Positions 53,156-62,577 are shown, counted from the stretch's first letter. The stretch: 64,000 nucleotides of DNA from Anaerolineae bacterium (GCA_022822305.1 JAJEBY010000002.1:186001-250000), one strand, 5' to 3'. The notes: generated by a model from the sequence alone, not told the origin. Program-made: numbers and translations.

Positions 53156-54382
53156 TCAGGCGCTCGGCTGCCGCCACCACCAACCGGCGGGCTTGCGCTG
53201 CCCATATTTCAGTTTGCGATCCAGCCAAAGCGCCAAGCGCCGCCAGCGATTGCTCAACATCCAGCGCAAGCCACGATTGAAGCGCTTGCGGAAGTCCTTG
53301 TTGTAGGGGCAGACGCGGATGCAAATCGAGCAATCCGTTCCCTGATTTGCCCAGTACTGAAAGCACTTCTTGGCGTTAATCGTCCATTTCTTGACGCCCT
53401 TGACGTGCGAAATGCCGTCATGTCTGTCGAAATCAGGCGCGCCAAACGAAATCGCTTTGACGGGACAGCCGTCGCTGCAACGGCGACACATATTGCAGGT
53501 CTCGGTGACGCCGAAATCTATCGGCGCATCGGGGACTAGAGGCAAGTCGGTGAATATCTTGGCGATACGCACGCGCGGACCGAATTCCGGCGTGATCAAC
53601 AAGCCGTGCCGACCATACTGACCGAGACCAGCTTGCACGGCTAGCGGGATGGAGAGCGCGGTGTCATTCAAGCTGGCGACGGCGCGATATCCCAGATTGC
53701 GGATGAATTGCGTCACGGACAAGACGGCGATGATATCGCGGCTGTAGCCTTGTCCGGTGGCGGCGCCGCTCAAGGCGGAGGGCACGGTCTCTATCGTCTG
53801 ATGGTGCATCTCGTTAATGATCACCACCACGCTGGTCATGTCTTCCGGAAGGTCCATACGCTTGTCGGTCAGTTTCTGCCGACTGTAATTGTGTGTGTAG
53901 ACCCAGCGCTCATCAAAATCACAGATGCCAATGGCGTCCGCGCCCAGGAATATCCCCGCGCGTTTTAGCTCGGCGGAATTGTATTCAGCGGGCGCTTCCG
54001 TCTTGCGCGTGGCGCCTTCGCGGAACATGGTATAGCTATCGAGAAAGCCTTCCTTGCGATCCTGCGACATCTCCAGCAGATCCGATGTGAAATCAGCGAT
54101 ATACCAGGCGGCGTTGCGCAGGGCATAGTCGCGATGCTGGAAACCTTCAACTTTGCGAAACTGCGCCAGATCGGTGAAGTAGGACTCGAAGAATCGCCGG
54201 GACCGATCTGAGCGCACCTCGTCGTCCCAAACAGCGCGGTTGAACATGTCGTATTTCTGGTTGAAGCGCTCGAATTCTTCGGTGATCTCAAAGCCAGTCA
54301 ATTGATCAACAGGCCGCTCCCAGCAGGTCCGGCTCGATCCGTTTTCAAGCGTATTGATTTGTGCTGGACTGATCGTGTTCAT
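53156..54382 (-). CDS. Reductive dehalogenase-like corrinoid/iron-sulfur protein
   Basis: A 408-aa protein matching RdhA enzymes through its length: FERFNQKYDMFNRAVWDDE near the N-terminus, FLGADAIGICDFDERW, LGYRAVASLND, AGLGQYGRHGLLITPEFGPR, TDLPLVPDAPIDFG, then two 4Fe-4S clusters, C296/C299/C302/C306-P and C340, C351/C354/C358-P. It has no twin-arginine signal and no RdhB anchor gene nearby, so it would be cytosolic, like catabolic RdhA. The short basic C-terminus (KPAGWWWR) is unusual. It starts 12 bases after potA on the same strand. It could also act as an epoxyqueuosine reductase-like redox enzyme. Confidence 0.8.
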   Translation of the reverse strand: MNTISPAQINTLENGSSRTCWERPVDQLTGFEITEEFERFNQKYDMFNRAVWDDEVRSDRSRRFFESYFTDLAQFRKVEGFQHRDYALRNAAWYIADFTSDLLEMSQDRKEGFLDSYTMFREGATRKTEAPAEYNSAELKRAGIFLGADAIGICDFDERWVYTHNYSRQKLTDKRMDLPEDMTSVVVIINEMHHQTIETVPSALSGAATGQGYSRDIIAVLSVTQFIRNLGYRAVASLNDTALSIPLAVQAGLGQYGRHGLLITPEFGPRVRIAKIFTDLPLVPDAPIDFGVTETCNMCRRCSDGCPVKAISFGAPDFDRHDGISHVKGVKKWTINAKKCFQYWANQGTDCSICIRVCPYNKDFRKRFNRGLRWMLSNRWRRLALWLDRKLKYGQRKPAGWWWRQPSA

Positions 54383-54394
54383 ATATTGAATGTC

Positions 54395-55516
54395 TTAGTG
54401 ATCAAGCACGGTGGTGCTGGAATGATGCCAGAATATCTTCACCGTCTGGCCGATGTCGAAGGCGGCGCTGTTTCTTCCATCGACATTCTGTACGCGGGCG
54501 ACCAGTTCAGTCCCTTCGGCAATCTGCAGCGTATAGCGGGTGTCGGTGCCGATGTATTGGCTGTCAACTAGCTTGGCGTCCAGGATGTCCAGATCGCGGT
54601 CTGTCGCGGATTCTGCGCTGACGTCTGACGCGAGGCCGATGCGTTCGGGGCGTATTGCCAGGGTTACGGCGCCGCTTGTTGTCGTCAAATCATCCGAAAG
54701 CGCCGCGCAAATCTCCGAGCCGTCGGGCAACCGTACGCGGCCGCGACCATCGTTCTCTCGTTTCAACAGCGTCGCCGGGATGAAGTTGGTCTCGCCGATG
54801 AAGTCGGCGACGAAATGCGTTCCCGGTCGCTCATAGATTTCCTTCGGTGTGCCGACTTGCAGCATCTTGCCCTCATTCATCACGGCGATGCGATCAGCCA
54901 TGGTGATAGCTTCTTCCTGATCATGCGTAACATAGATGAATGTGATGCCGACATCGCGCTGCAGCGCCTTCAATTCGTACTGCATACTCTTGCGCAGCTT
55001 TAGATCGAGCGCGCCCAGCGGCTCATCCAGCAATAGAACGGCCGGTTGCTTGACGAGAGCGCGCGCCAGGGCCACACGCTGCTGCTGACCGCCGGAAAGC
55101 TGATGCGGCTTGCGTTTGCCGATATCGGGCAGGCGAACCATCTCCAGCGCATCCTGCGCCCGCTTGAGCGCCTCCCTTTTGTTGACGCCCTCCATCTGCA
55201 AGCCGAACATGATATTTTGTTCCACGGTCAGGTGCGGGAAGAGCGCATAATCCTGAAAGACGGTATTCACAGGACGGTGATAGGCCGGGATGCCTTCCAT
55301 CGCTCTGCCGCGAATCAGAATATGGCCTTCCGTCGGTTGTTCGAAGCCGGCGATCAAACGCAAAGTCGTCGTCTTGCCGCAGCCGCTCGGGCCGAGAAGC
55401 GCGAAGAATTCGCCATCGGCAATCTGAACGCTCACATAGTCAACGGCGCGTATCTGCGCGCCGCCGGAATCGAAGTCTTTGACGATATCCTGCAGCTCAA
55501 CGTCGTAGCTTTTCAA
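54395..55516 (-). CDS. potA: Spermidine/putrescine ABC transporter ATPase PotA
   Basis: A 373-aa ATPase. Walker A GPSGCGKTT, Q-loop VFQDYALFPHLT, signature LSGGQQQRVALARAL, Walker B VLLLDEPLGALD and H-loop YVTHDQEEAI; the C-terminal TOBE domain has LAIRPERIGL. It starts at TTG 55516 with GGAG eight bases upstream; no better start is in frame. Partner genes potD, potC and potB lie upstream on the strand. Confidence 0.93.
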   Translation of the reverse strand: MKSYDVELQDIVKDFDSGGAQIRAVDYVSVQIADGEFFALLGPSGCGKTTTLRLIAGFEQPTEGHILIRGRAMEGIPAYHRPVNTVFQDYALFPHLTVEQNIMFGLQMEGVNKREALKRAQDALEMVRLPDIGKRKPHQLSGGQQQRVALARALVKQPAVLLLDEPLGALDLKLRKSMQYELKALQRDVGITFIYVTHDQEEAITMADRIAVMNEGKMLQVGTPKEIYERPGTHFVADFIGETNFIPATLLKRENDGRGRVRLPDGSEICAALSDDLTTTSGAVTLAIRPERIGLASDVSAESATDRDLDILDAKLVDSQYIGTDTRYTLQIAEGTELVARVQNVDGRNSAAFDIGQTVKIFWHHSSTTVLDH

Positions 55517-55597
55517 ACCGGGTATCTCCGCGCAGGGTTAACACATGCCGGCGATTCAGCGAATCGCCCCTCCAATTTACCGGCCGTTAGACTATCA

Positions 55598-55620
55598 GGG
55601 GCGAATCACCGACTCGCCCC
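55598..55620 (-). other. 7-bp stem-loop between potD and potA
   Basis: GGGGCGA (55598-55604) and TCGCCCC (55614-55620) form a stem with a 9-base loop just past the potD stop. No T-run follows. It is the third such structure after a binding-protein gene in this window. Confidence 0.5.
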
Positions 55621-55634
55621 CTTATTGTTTCGCC

Positions 55635-56720
55635 TTATTGACCCAGCAGAATCAGCAGTTCATCCCAGGCGTTGTTGTAGAGTTCTTCGGCTTCGGCGCC
55701 GACATCGATGATCGAGAAGAGATTGGCCAGTTGCTCTTCCGGCGGGAAGATGGCGGGATCATTGAGGATCTCTTCGTCAATGAAGCCCGATTCAATCGAG
55801 GCCTGGTTCGGCGACGCGTAGGCGATGTAGTTGGTCAAATCGGCGCCGACTTTGGCATCCAGTATGTAATCAATGAAGACCATCGCCAGCTCCGGATTGG
55901 GCGCGTCTACCGGAATCGAAAGATTGTCGATCCAGACATTGCTGCCTTCTTCGGGGATGGCGTAAGCGTAGTCTTCACACTCGCATTCGGCGATGATCTG
56001 CGAAATATCACCGTTGTATTCGATGGCGACATCAACCTCGCCGCGTTCCAGCAGCACCTGTCCATCATCGGCGGCCACCGCCACCACATTGCCGCCTCGC
56101 TCCACCAGGAAGTCTCGCGCCGCATTGATCTCATCCGGATCCGTGCTGTTGGGATCTTGACCGAGCAAGATATGGGCGACGCCAAACATGGCTTGCCGAT
56201 CATCGAGCCAGGCGACGCTGCCATCGTGATCCCAGACCTGGTCCCAAGATGTGATGCCATCGGGGAACGCCTCGGTGCTATAGCCAAGGCCGACAGTACC
56301 CCATTGGTAGGGCAGCGAATAGGTGTTGTCGGGATCGTAGGCTTGGCCCATAAGGTCGGGAATCAAATTGGCCACATTGGGGATCATGTCCAGATCGAGA
56401 GGAACCAGCAGCATTTCTTCGCTCATGCGCTGAACGGTGCTGCCGCTGGGCACGACGATATCGTAACCGGGATTGCCCTGACGGATGCGCGCGAGCATGG
56501 ATTCGTTGCTTTCATAAATGTCGTAGTTCACGGTCACGCCGCAGGCCTCTTCAAAGTTGGGAACGGTGTCCATGGCAATATAAGTGGACCAGTTGAAGAT
56601 GCTGAGCGTCTGGCCCTCATAGCCTTCCGGGCAAGACCAGGGTTCGTGCTCCATGTCTTGGCCGCCGGCAAGCGGTACCAGCATCAGAACGAGGCTTAGC
56701 ACTAGCAGTAGTTTCTTCAT
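55635..56720 (-). CDS. potD: Spermidine/putrescine-binding protein PotD
   Basis: About 361 aa from ATG 56720, preceded by GGAGGA. The signal peptide KKLLLVLSLVLMLVPLAGG is followed by Q-D and no lipobox Cys. PotD motifs: LSIFNWSTYIAMDTVPNFEEACGV, ARIRQGNPGYDIVVPSG, PYQWGTVGLGYS and the polyamine-contacting acidic residues of EYNGDISQI. An acidic lobe (CEDYAYAIPEEGSN) is conserved. Confidence 0.93.
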   Translation of the reverse strand: MKKLLLVLSLVLMLVPLAGGQDMEHEPWSCPEGYEGQTLSIFNWSTYIAMDTVPNFEEACGVTVNYDIYESNESMLARIRQGNPGYDIVVPSGSTVQRMSEEMLLVPLDLDMIPNVANLIPDLMGQAYDPDNTYSLPYQWGTVGLGYSTEAFPDGITSWDQVWDHDGSVAWLDDRQAMFGVAHILLGQDPNSTDPDEINAARDFLVERGGNVVAVAADDGQVLLERGEVDVAIEYNGDISQIIAECECEDYAYAIPEEGSNVWIDNLSIPVDAPNPELAMVFIDYILDAKVGADLTNYIAYASPNQASIESGFIDEEILNDPAIFPPEEQLANLFSIIDVGAEAEELYNNAWDELLILLGQ

Positions 56721-56749
56721 GAGAGTGTCCTCCAATAGTGAAAAACGGT

Positions 56750-57652
56750 CTAGGTCCGTGACGCATTTCGCCCTTGCAGCGCCAGCGAAATACCAATCAA
56801 TAGCGTACTCAAGAGCATCATGATTGTCGATATGGCGTTTACCTCCGGCGTAACAGTCAGCTTAAGCAAGCCGTAAACGAAAACCGGCAGCGTTGTTGTG
56901 CCGACGCCAGAGGTGAAGAAGGTAATGACAAAATCATCCAGCGACAGTGTGAATGCCAGCAGTGCGCCGGAAATCACGCCGGGCAGGATCAGCGGGAAGG
57001 TGATGCGCCAGAAGGTGCGCCAGGGATTAGCGCCCAAATCGTTGGCGGCTTCTTCGAGTTGCGGGTTCATATCCGCCAGCCGCGCCCGCACCACGATCGC
57101 CACATAAGAGATGTTGAAGGTGACGTGCGCGGCGATGATCGTGTGAAAGCCAGGGAAAATGCGTTGGCCGCTCATGAGATCAAACCAGTCGAATACGACT
57201 TTGAAGAAGATGGCCAGCGAAATCGCCTGAGTGATTTCGGGAATCACCACGGGCAGAAACAAGAGCCCGTCCAGCCATCTTTTCCCGGGGAAAGTTCCGC
57301 GCGCCATGCCTAGTGCAATCAATGTCCCTAGCACTGTTGCGATTGCCGTCGCCACAGTGCCGACAAAGAGACTGTTGCGGAAAGCGTTGAGCATAAGTTC
57401 AGTCGAAAATGCCGATTCGGCGCCCATCACATTATTGAGAATATTGCTGTACCAGCGTGTCGTGAAACCGGTGAAGGACGATACTGATTTGCTTTGATTG
57501 AAGGAAAACAGAACCAGGACCAGAATCGGCGCCCACAAAAAAAAGTAAGAAAAAACCGGGTTCAGCCAAAGGCCGATGCCACCCAAGCGCCTCACCAGCC
57601 GATTGCGCCGCATCGCATGTTCATTAATGAGTATTGGCGGATTTGTAGCCAC
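56750..57652 (-). CDS. potC: Spermidine/putrescine ABC transporter permease PotC
   Basis: A 300-aa permease with six helices. It starts at GTG 57652, two bases after the potB stop; an internal ATG at 57613 is possible. PotC-like motifs: PILVLVLFSFNQSKSVSSFTGF, RWYSNIL and the EAA loop LEEAANDLGANPWRTFWRITFPLI. Confidence 0.92.
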   Translation of the reverse strand: MATNPPILINEHAMRRNRLVRRLGGIGLWLNPVFSYFFLWAPILVLVLFSFNQSKSVSSFTGFTTRWYSNILNNVMGAESAFSTELMLNAFRNSLFVGTVATAIATVLGTLIALGMARGTFPGKRWLDGLLFLPVVIPEITQAISLAIFFKVVFDWFDLMSGQRIFPGFHTIIAAHVTFNISYVAIVVRARLADMNPQLEEAANDLGANPWRTFWRITFPLILPGVISGALLAFTLSLDDFVITFFTSGVGTTTLPVFVYGLLKLTVTPEVNAISTIMMLLSTLLIGISLALQGRNASRT

Positions 57653-57654
57653 GG

Positions 57655-58512
57655 TTATGTCCCGCGCTCGCGACGATTGGCGAGCAAATAGATGACCAGC
57701 GAAAGCATGACCACGGCCATCATCACAATCGACAATGCCGATCCCAATGGCATGTTGCCGGAGCCGCCGAACTGATTATTGATCAGATTGCCGATCATCA
57801 GGCCTTTGGTGCCGCCCAACAGGTCAGGCGTAACGAAGGCGCCAACTGACGGGATGAAGACCAGCGCGCAGCCGGCCAGCACGCCCGGCAGCGTCAAAGG
57901 CAGGACGACCCGTACAAACGCCCGAACGTCATTGGCGCCCAAATCATGCGCGGCATCAACGTAACGGAAATTGAAACGCTCCACCGAGGCGTATATCGGC
58001 AATACCATAAACGGCAGGAATCCGTACACCAAGCCCACCAGAACGGCGAACTGCGTATTGAGCATCTTGAGAGGTTCGCTGATGAGTCCGAGACTGATAA
58101 GCACGCCGTTGATGGCGCCTTCATCCCCCAGCAAGATTCGCCAAGCGTAAGTGCGGATCAGGAAATTGGTCCAGAATGGCAGTATCACCAGAAAGAGCGT
58201 GATCTGTTGAAACAATCGACTGCGGCGGGTGCTGATGAAGAACGCCAGCGGATATCCGGCGAGGAGGCAGACAACCGTTGTCATGGCGGCCAGCCCGATC
58301 GAGCGCCACAAGATGATCGAGAATATGCCGAACGTGCGCTGATAATGGCCGATGGTGAGCGGCATGATGGCAACGCCACCGCGACCTCGCGACATGAAAC
58401 TGACCACGAGTACAATGACGAGCGGCAGCACGAAGAATACCAGCAGCCACAAGGTTGTCGGCAGCGCCAGGAAAGTTCCGTTTCTCCGCATGCTGCGAAT
58501 CCGCTCGGACAT
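57655..58512 (-). CDS. potB: Spermidine/putrescine ABC transporter permease PotB
   Basis: A 285-aa permease, first gene of the pot operon. Motifs: PTTLWLLVFFVLPLVIVLVVSF, ILPFWTNFLIRTYAW (PotB signature), and the EAA loop FRYVDAAHDLGANDVRAFVRVVLPL. It is divergent from the GNAT gene; the 116-base gap must hold both promoters, but no strong pair was found. Confidence 0.92.
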   Translation of the reverse strand: MSERIRSMRRNGTFLALPTTLWLLVFFVLPLVIVLVVSFMSRGRGGVAIMPLTIGHYQRTFGIFSIILWRSIGLAAMTTVVCLLAGYPLAFFISTRRSRLFQQITLFLVILPFWTNFLIRTYAWRILLGDEGAINGVLISLGLISEPLKMLNTQFAVLVGLVYGFLPFMVLPIYASVERFNFRYVDAAHDLGANDVRAFVRVVLPLTLPGVLAGCALVFIPSVGAFVTPDLLGGTKGLMIGNLINNQFGGSGNMPLGSALSIVMMAVVMLSLVIYLLANRRERGT

Positions 58513-58628
58513 GCGCTTTTGTGTGGCCTCTATATCAACGACTTGCTATGGTCTTACAGTGCATAGTAACGTATCTTATGGCTCTGCGCTACGGACTTGC
58601 CTTGAGCAGTGTCAAAAGGACGATATAA

Positions 58629-59432
58629 ATGTCCGATAACGATTCGGAATTCGACGCGCTAAAACGCGCTCTCGACAACGACTGGCCAGAAATCCAACGC
58701 CATTTGATCGGCGAAGGCGCCGGCTTGGACTCTTGGTGGCTGGATCGATTCGAGCGCAAGGACGTCCTTCTGGAGCTGCCCGGCGTCGTCATCATGAATA
58801 CGCGAGACTGGCATGTGGACGGCGTCGTCAAGACACTCGAAGACACCTATGGCTATGGCGGCTACGACTGCGATGACTGCTTCCGAGCGGCGCATATCAG
58901 CGTGCATATCGAGCGTTTTCCCGAGGGGCAATTCGTGGGAATCCGCATCAGCGGACCCAACGCCGGTCACGCGATCGCGATGGCATCCACCATGCGTACA
59001 TCGCGACCGCCCACCGCGCCCGTATTGCCGTGGGGAGAAGCTATCGGCGATCTGACGCTGAGCGCTCACCAACCGGAGGGCGATTGGCTCTACGGCGTCG
59101 AACTCGCGGTCCGTCCCATGTATCGAAGAAAAGGCATCGGCAAAGGGCTGTACCAAGCGCGATTCGATCTGGTCAAGTCACTTAACCTGCGCGGTTGGTG
59201 CGCGGTTGGCATGCTGATGGGTTATCAAGCCCATGCCCACAAAATGAACGTCGTCGAATACGGCGAGAAAGTCATCGCGCGCCAGATCAAGGACCCGACG
59301 GTGACCATGCAGATGAATCGTGGCTTCCGGGCTGGCGGTGTCATCACCGACTACGTCGATGAACCGGCCGCCGGCAATGCCGGTGTCTTGATTGTGTGGG
59401 AGAATCCCAACTATGCAGCGGGTGAGGCGTAA
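58629..59432 (+). CDS. GNAT family N-acetyltransferase (YhcX N-domain-like)
   Basis: A 267-aa protein with AAGGA before the ATG. Motif A is LAVRPMYRRKGIGKGLYQARF (~155). The N-terminal half (~1-80) has an insertion with DCDDC, absent from the paralogue at 50020. The rest (FPEGQFVGI, PTVTMQMNRGFRAGGVITDY, NAGVLIVWENPNY) follows the GNAT half of GNAT-nitrilase fusions. It starts the plus-strand operon with an amine oxidase and a nitrilase; a polyamine acetyltransferase role is inferred. Confidence 0.8.
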   Translation: MSDNDSEFDALKRALDNDWPEIQRHLIGEGAGLDSWWLDRFERKDVLLELPGVVIMNTRDWHVDGVVKTLEDTYGYGGYDCDDCFRAAHISVHIERFPEGQFVGIRISGPNAGHAIAMASTMRTSRPPTAPVLPWGEAIGDLTLSAHQPEGDWLYGVELAVRPMYRRKGIGKGLYQARFDLVKSLNLRGWCAVGMLMGYQAHAHKMNVVEYGEKVIARQIKDPTVTMQMNRGFRAGGVITDYVDEPAAGNAGVLIVWENPNYAAGEA

Positions 59433-60695
59433 ATGAAAATTCTCGTTATCGGCGCGGGAATCGCCGGCTTGTCGGCCGCATACCATCTCAAGTTGGCGGG
59501 CGTAGACGCGACAGTTCTGGAAGCGCGCGATCGCGTCGGCGGGCGCGTCTGGACCGACCGCGAGTTCGCAGACATTCCCGTCGAATTCGGCGCCGAGCTG
59601 ATTCACGGTCGCTCAGCCGAGGTCAATACCTGGGAGTGGGTACAGAAACTGGGCCTGGCCACCTGGCACTGGAACAAGCTTGACGATTCGATGATTCGGC
59701 TGGAAGACGGCCGCTGGATGACGATGGGCGAGGCGCGTCAAGCGTCGCCGGAACTGGATGTGACCCGCTCTTGGGACCTGGACGATGCGCCCGACCCAGT
59801 CAACGACGAGAATCTGGAGCGCTATTTGCGCCGCATCGGATTTACCGACGAGCAGCTGCGTTATGTTCAGCGTTCCTTCGCCAATGCCGAAGGCGAGAGC
59901 ATGCGCTACTTGAATGCCAAAGCTCATGCGCATCTTTTCAAAGATGCCGATGAGGCAGACGACTACAGCGACTATCGCATCCTGGATGGCTACGACTCCT
60001 ATTACGAGCGACTGGCGGATGGTCTGGACATTCGTCTCAATTCCGTCGTTCGTGAAATCGATTGGACGGGCGGTGTACAAATCAAATTGGCATCGGACGT
60101 AACCATTAGCGGCGACGCCGCAATTGTCACGTTGCCCGTGGGTGTCCTGCAATCGGAATGCGTCGCCTTTGCGCCGGAGCTGCCGGCGATCAAGCGCGAG
60201 TCGCTGGCGGGTTTGAAGATGGGGCCGGTAATGAAGATGGTCTATCAATTCGCCGAACCGATTCTCGATCCGTCGATTGGCGCGATTTACGCTGCAGGCA
60301 ATCCGCCGATGTGGTGGTCGCCCTCGTTGGGCCGCAACGATGGCGCCGTCGTTTGGACAGCCTTTTTCACGGGCGATTACGCGCGCGAGATGTTACAACT
60401 GGGGGAAGGAGCCGCGCTGACATGCGGCCTGCAGACCCTGCGCCAGGAAATAGGCAATCCCGATTTGCAGTACATGAAGGCGCGCTGGGTAAACTGGCCC
60501 GAAGATGAATTTGCGTTAGGCGGCTACAGCGTCTGTTTGCCCGGGCATGATGACGCCCGCGCCAAACTGGCGCTGCCAACGCCGCCGCTCTATTGGGCTG
60601 GTGAAGCGAGCGCGCCACACCAGCTCACGGCGATGGTGCATGGCGCGTATTTCACCGGTCAGCGCGCGGCTGACGAAATCACTCGGCATATGTGA
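59433..60695 (+). CDS. FAD-dependent amine oxidase (polyamine/monoamine oxidase type)
   Basis: A 420-aa flavoprotein. The dinucleotide fold is VIGAGIAGLSAAYHLKLAG, followed by VLEARDRVGGRVWTDRE (RxGGR) and FGAELIHG. The C-terminal FAD site is LYWAGEASAPHQLTAMVHGAYFTGQRAADEI. It oxidises amines to aldehydes with peroxide release. The start touches the GNAT stop, so they are coupled. With the divergent pot importer, polyamines are the likely substrates. Confidence 0.9.
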   Translation: MKILVIGAGIAGLSAAYHLKLAGVDATVLEARDRVGGRVWTDREFADIPVEFGAELIHGRSAEVNTWEWVQKLGLATWHWNKLDDSMIRLEDGRWMTMGEARQASPELDVTRSWDLDDAPDPVNDENLERYLRRIGFTDEQLRYVQRSFANAEGESMRYLNAKAHAHLFKDADEADDYSDYRILDGYDSYYERLADGLDIRLNSVVREIDWTGGVQIKLASDVTISGDAAIVTLPVGVLQSECVAFAPELPAIKRESLAGLKMGPVMKMVYQFAEPILDPSIGAIYAAGNPPMWWSPSLGRNDGAVVWTAFFTGDYAREMLQLGEGAALTCGLQTLRQEIGNPDLQYMKARWVNWPEDEFALGGYSVCLPGHDDARAKLALPTPPLYWAGEASAPHQLTAMVHGAYFTGQRAADEITRHM

Positions 60696-60704
60696 GCGAC
60701 GACG

Positions 60705-61592
60705 ATGAGAGATTTGCAAATTGCCTTGACGCAGGGGCATTGGGCTGGCGCCCAGGACGAAACGAAAGCGTTGTATCGAACGCTGGTTGGGGAAGCGGCC
60801 GCGACCGGAGCGCGCCTGATTTGCCTGCCCGAATTCTCAATTTTGCCCTATTTCCCCGGTGTGCGTGATGCCGCCGGCCTTCGCTGGGCGGAACCCTTGC
60901 GCGGCGGCTCCAGCGATCGGTTTTTCGCTGACTTGGCTCGGCAGCATGAGGTCTGCCTTGTTGGCAGCATCTTTGAGGTCGATGAAGCCAACAAGTACTG
61001 GGATACAGCGACTGTGCATGGGCCGGACGGCAAGTTGATCGCCTACACGCGCAAAATGCACATCCCCGCCGGCGAAGGGTATCATGAGACCGACTACTTC
61101 GAGGGCTATCACGAGTTTCCGGTTCACGATATCGGCACGGTAAAATTGGCGGCGCCAACCTGCTACGACCAATGGTTCCCGGAGTTGGCGCGGATCTATG
61201 CTCTGGAGGGCGCCGAGCTGATCTATTATCCGACGGCGATCGGCTCCGAACCGACCGCGAGTGATTTTGATTCTGCCGATGCCTGGCGCACGGTCATGCG
61301 CGGTCACGCGGTGGCAAACGGCGTCTTCGTCGCGGCCTGCAATCGCATCGGAAGCGAAAACGCCGTGACCTTCTATGGCAGCAGTTTCATCTGTGATCCG
61401 CTTGGCAATATACTTGCGCAAGCCAGTCGCGACCGCGACGAGATCATCCACGCCACACTGCGGGCCGACGTGCGCGAACAATATCTCGATCTGTTTCCGC
61501 TCCTTCATCAACGGCGTCCCCAGCATTATGGACGTTTGCTCGGCGGATTCGAACGCGAACCGACGGCGCGCTGGAAAAACACGCTAACTTAA
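60705..61592 (+). CDS. Carbon-nitrogen hydrolase (N-carbamoylputrescine amidase-like)
   Basis: A 295-aa nitrilase-superfamily enzyme with Glu-Lys-Cys triad: LICLPEFS, YTRKMHIP and PTCYDQWFPE. The CYDQWFPE stretch and the KMHIP...Y-E-T-D-Y-F-GY run are those of N-carbamoylputrescine amidase (AguB). It lies 9 bases after the amine oxidase gene. No agmatine deiminase is present here. Confidence 0.9.
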   Translation: MRDLQIALTQGHWAGAQDETKALYRTLVGEAAATGARLICLPEFSILPYFPGVRDAAGLRWAEPLRGGSSDRFFADLARQHEVCLVGSIFEVDEANKYWDTATVHGPDGKLIAYTRKMHIPAGEGYHETDYFEGYHEFPVHDIGTVKLAAPTCYDQWFPELARIYALEGAELIYYPTAIGSEPTASDFDSADAWRTVMRGHAVANGVFVAACNRIGSENAVTFYGSSFICDPLGNILAQASRDRDEIIHATLRADVREQYLDLFPLLHQRRPQHYGRLLGGFEREPTARWKNTLT

Positions 61593-61609
61593 TCTGCGAG
61601 TTGGATCAA

Positions 61610-62491
61610 ATGTCTCGAATAGACTTTTTCATCGTTGATGTCTTCACCATCGGCAAGAAGTATACCGGCAATCAGCTCGCCGTTTACCTGGGCGATCCGC
61701 CCACATCGCTCATGCAGCAGTTGGCGAAGGAAATCAACTTCTCAGAGATCACCTTCGTGACCTCGAATGAGCCCGTGAATAATGGCTATAACGCGCGCAT
61801 CTTCATGCCCGAGGTCGAAGTGCCATTCGCGGGCCATCCGGTGCTGGGCACGGCATTCGTGATTCAGCGCGAACTCATCGGCCACACTGTTGATCAAGTC
61901 AACCTCAATCTGGAAGTCGGGCAGATTCCCGTGACATTCGGTGAAGACGGTGTGCTCTGGATGCGACAAAATCAGCCCAGCTTCGGTCATCGCTTTGAGG
62001 CGGCGGAATTGGCGCGCATCCTCAATGTCGATGTTGACGACATAGATCAGCGCTATCCTGTTGAAGAAGTATCAACGGGCATGGCCTTCGTTCTAGTCCC
62101 GATGGTTTCGCTGGATGCAGTCAAGCGAGCGCGGGTCAACCTCGATCGATTGCGGGCACTGCTCGGCGCCCACGACGCCATAGCGCCGGCGATATTCTGT
62201 ACGGAGACCATTCACGCCGAGAATGATCTCCATGTGCGCGTATTGGATGACATATATGGCGCGCCGGAAGATCCGGCAACCGGCAGCGCGAATGGTTGCA
62301 TCGCCGCTTATATCGTCAAGCACGGCTATCTAGGCGCAGATCGCATCGCGCTCCGCGCCGAACAAGGCTATCAAATCGGCCGTCCATCGCTATTGCATTT
62401 GGAGGCGCATATTGTAGCCGGCGAATACGTAATACGTGTGGGCGGTCAGTGCGAAATGGTCGCGCAAGGCCAGCTTGCCGCCGACGAATAA
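61610..62491 (+). CDS. PhzF-family isomerase/epimerase-like protein
   Basis: About 293 aa from ATG 61610. Two hot-dog-like halves: FIVDVFTIGKKYTGNQLAVYL with the acid EINFSEITFV, VPFAGHPVLGTAFV, and the C-terminal EDPATGSANGCIAAY. PhzF relatives isomerise or epimerise small amino-acid-like molecules. Substrate unknown. It follows the nitrilase by 17 bases and is a probable operon member. Confidence 0.88.
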   Translation: MSRIDFFIVDVFTIGKKYTGNQLAVYLGDPPTSLMQQLAKEINFSEITFVTSNEPVNNGYNARIFMPEVEVPFAGHPVLGTAFVIQRELIGHTVDQVNLNLEVGQIPVTFGEDGVLWMRQNQPSFGHRFEAAELARILNVDVDDIDQRYPVEEVSTGMAFVLVPMVSLDAVKRARVNLDRLRALLGAHDAIAPAIFCTETIHAENDLHVRVLDDIYGAPEDPATGSANGCIAAYIVKHGYLGADRIALRAEQGYQIGRPSLLHLEAHIVAGEYVIRVGGQCEMVAQGQLAADE

Positions 62492-62577
62492 CGGACGACT
62501 GTCTCATGCAGACGCGACGTCCAAATGCGCTGGAGTATGCGCGACATTGACATTAAGATTATGACGAGGATCGCAAA

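Noticed and set aside
59613..60248. 211-codon frame antisense to the amine oxidase gene.
   Set aside because: It overlaps conserved FAD enzyme sequence and shows no protein-like motifs.
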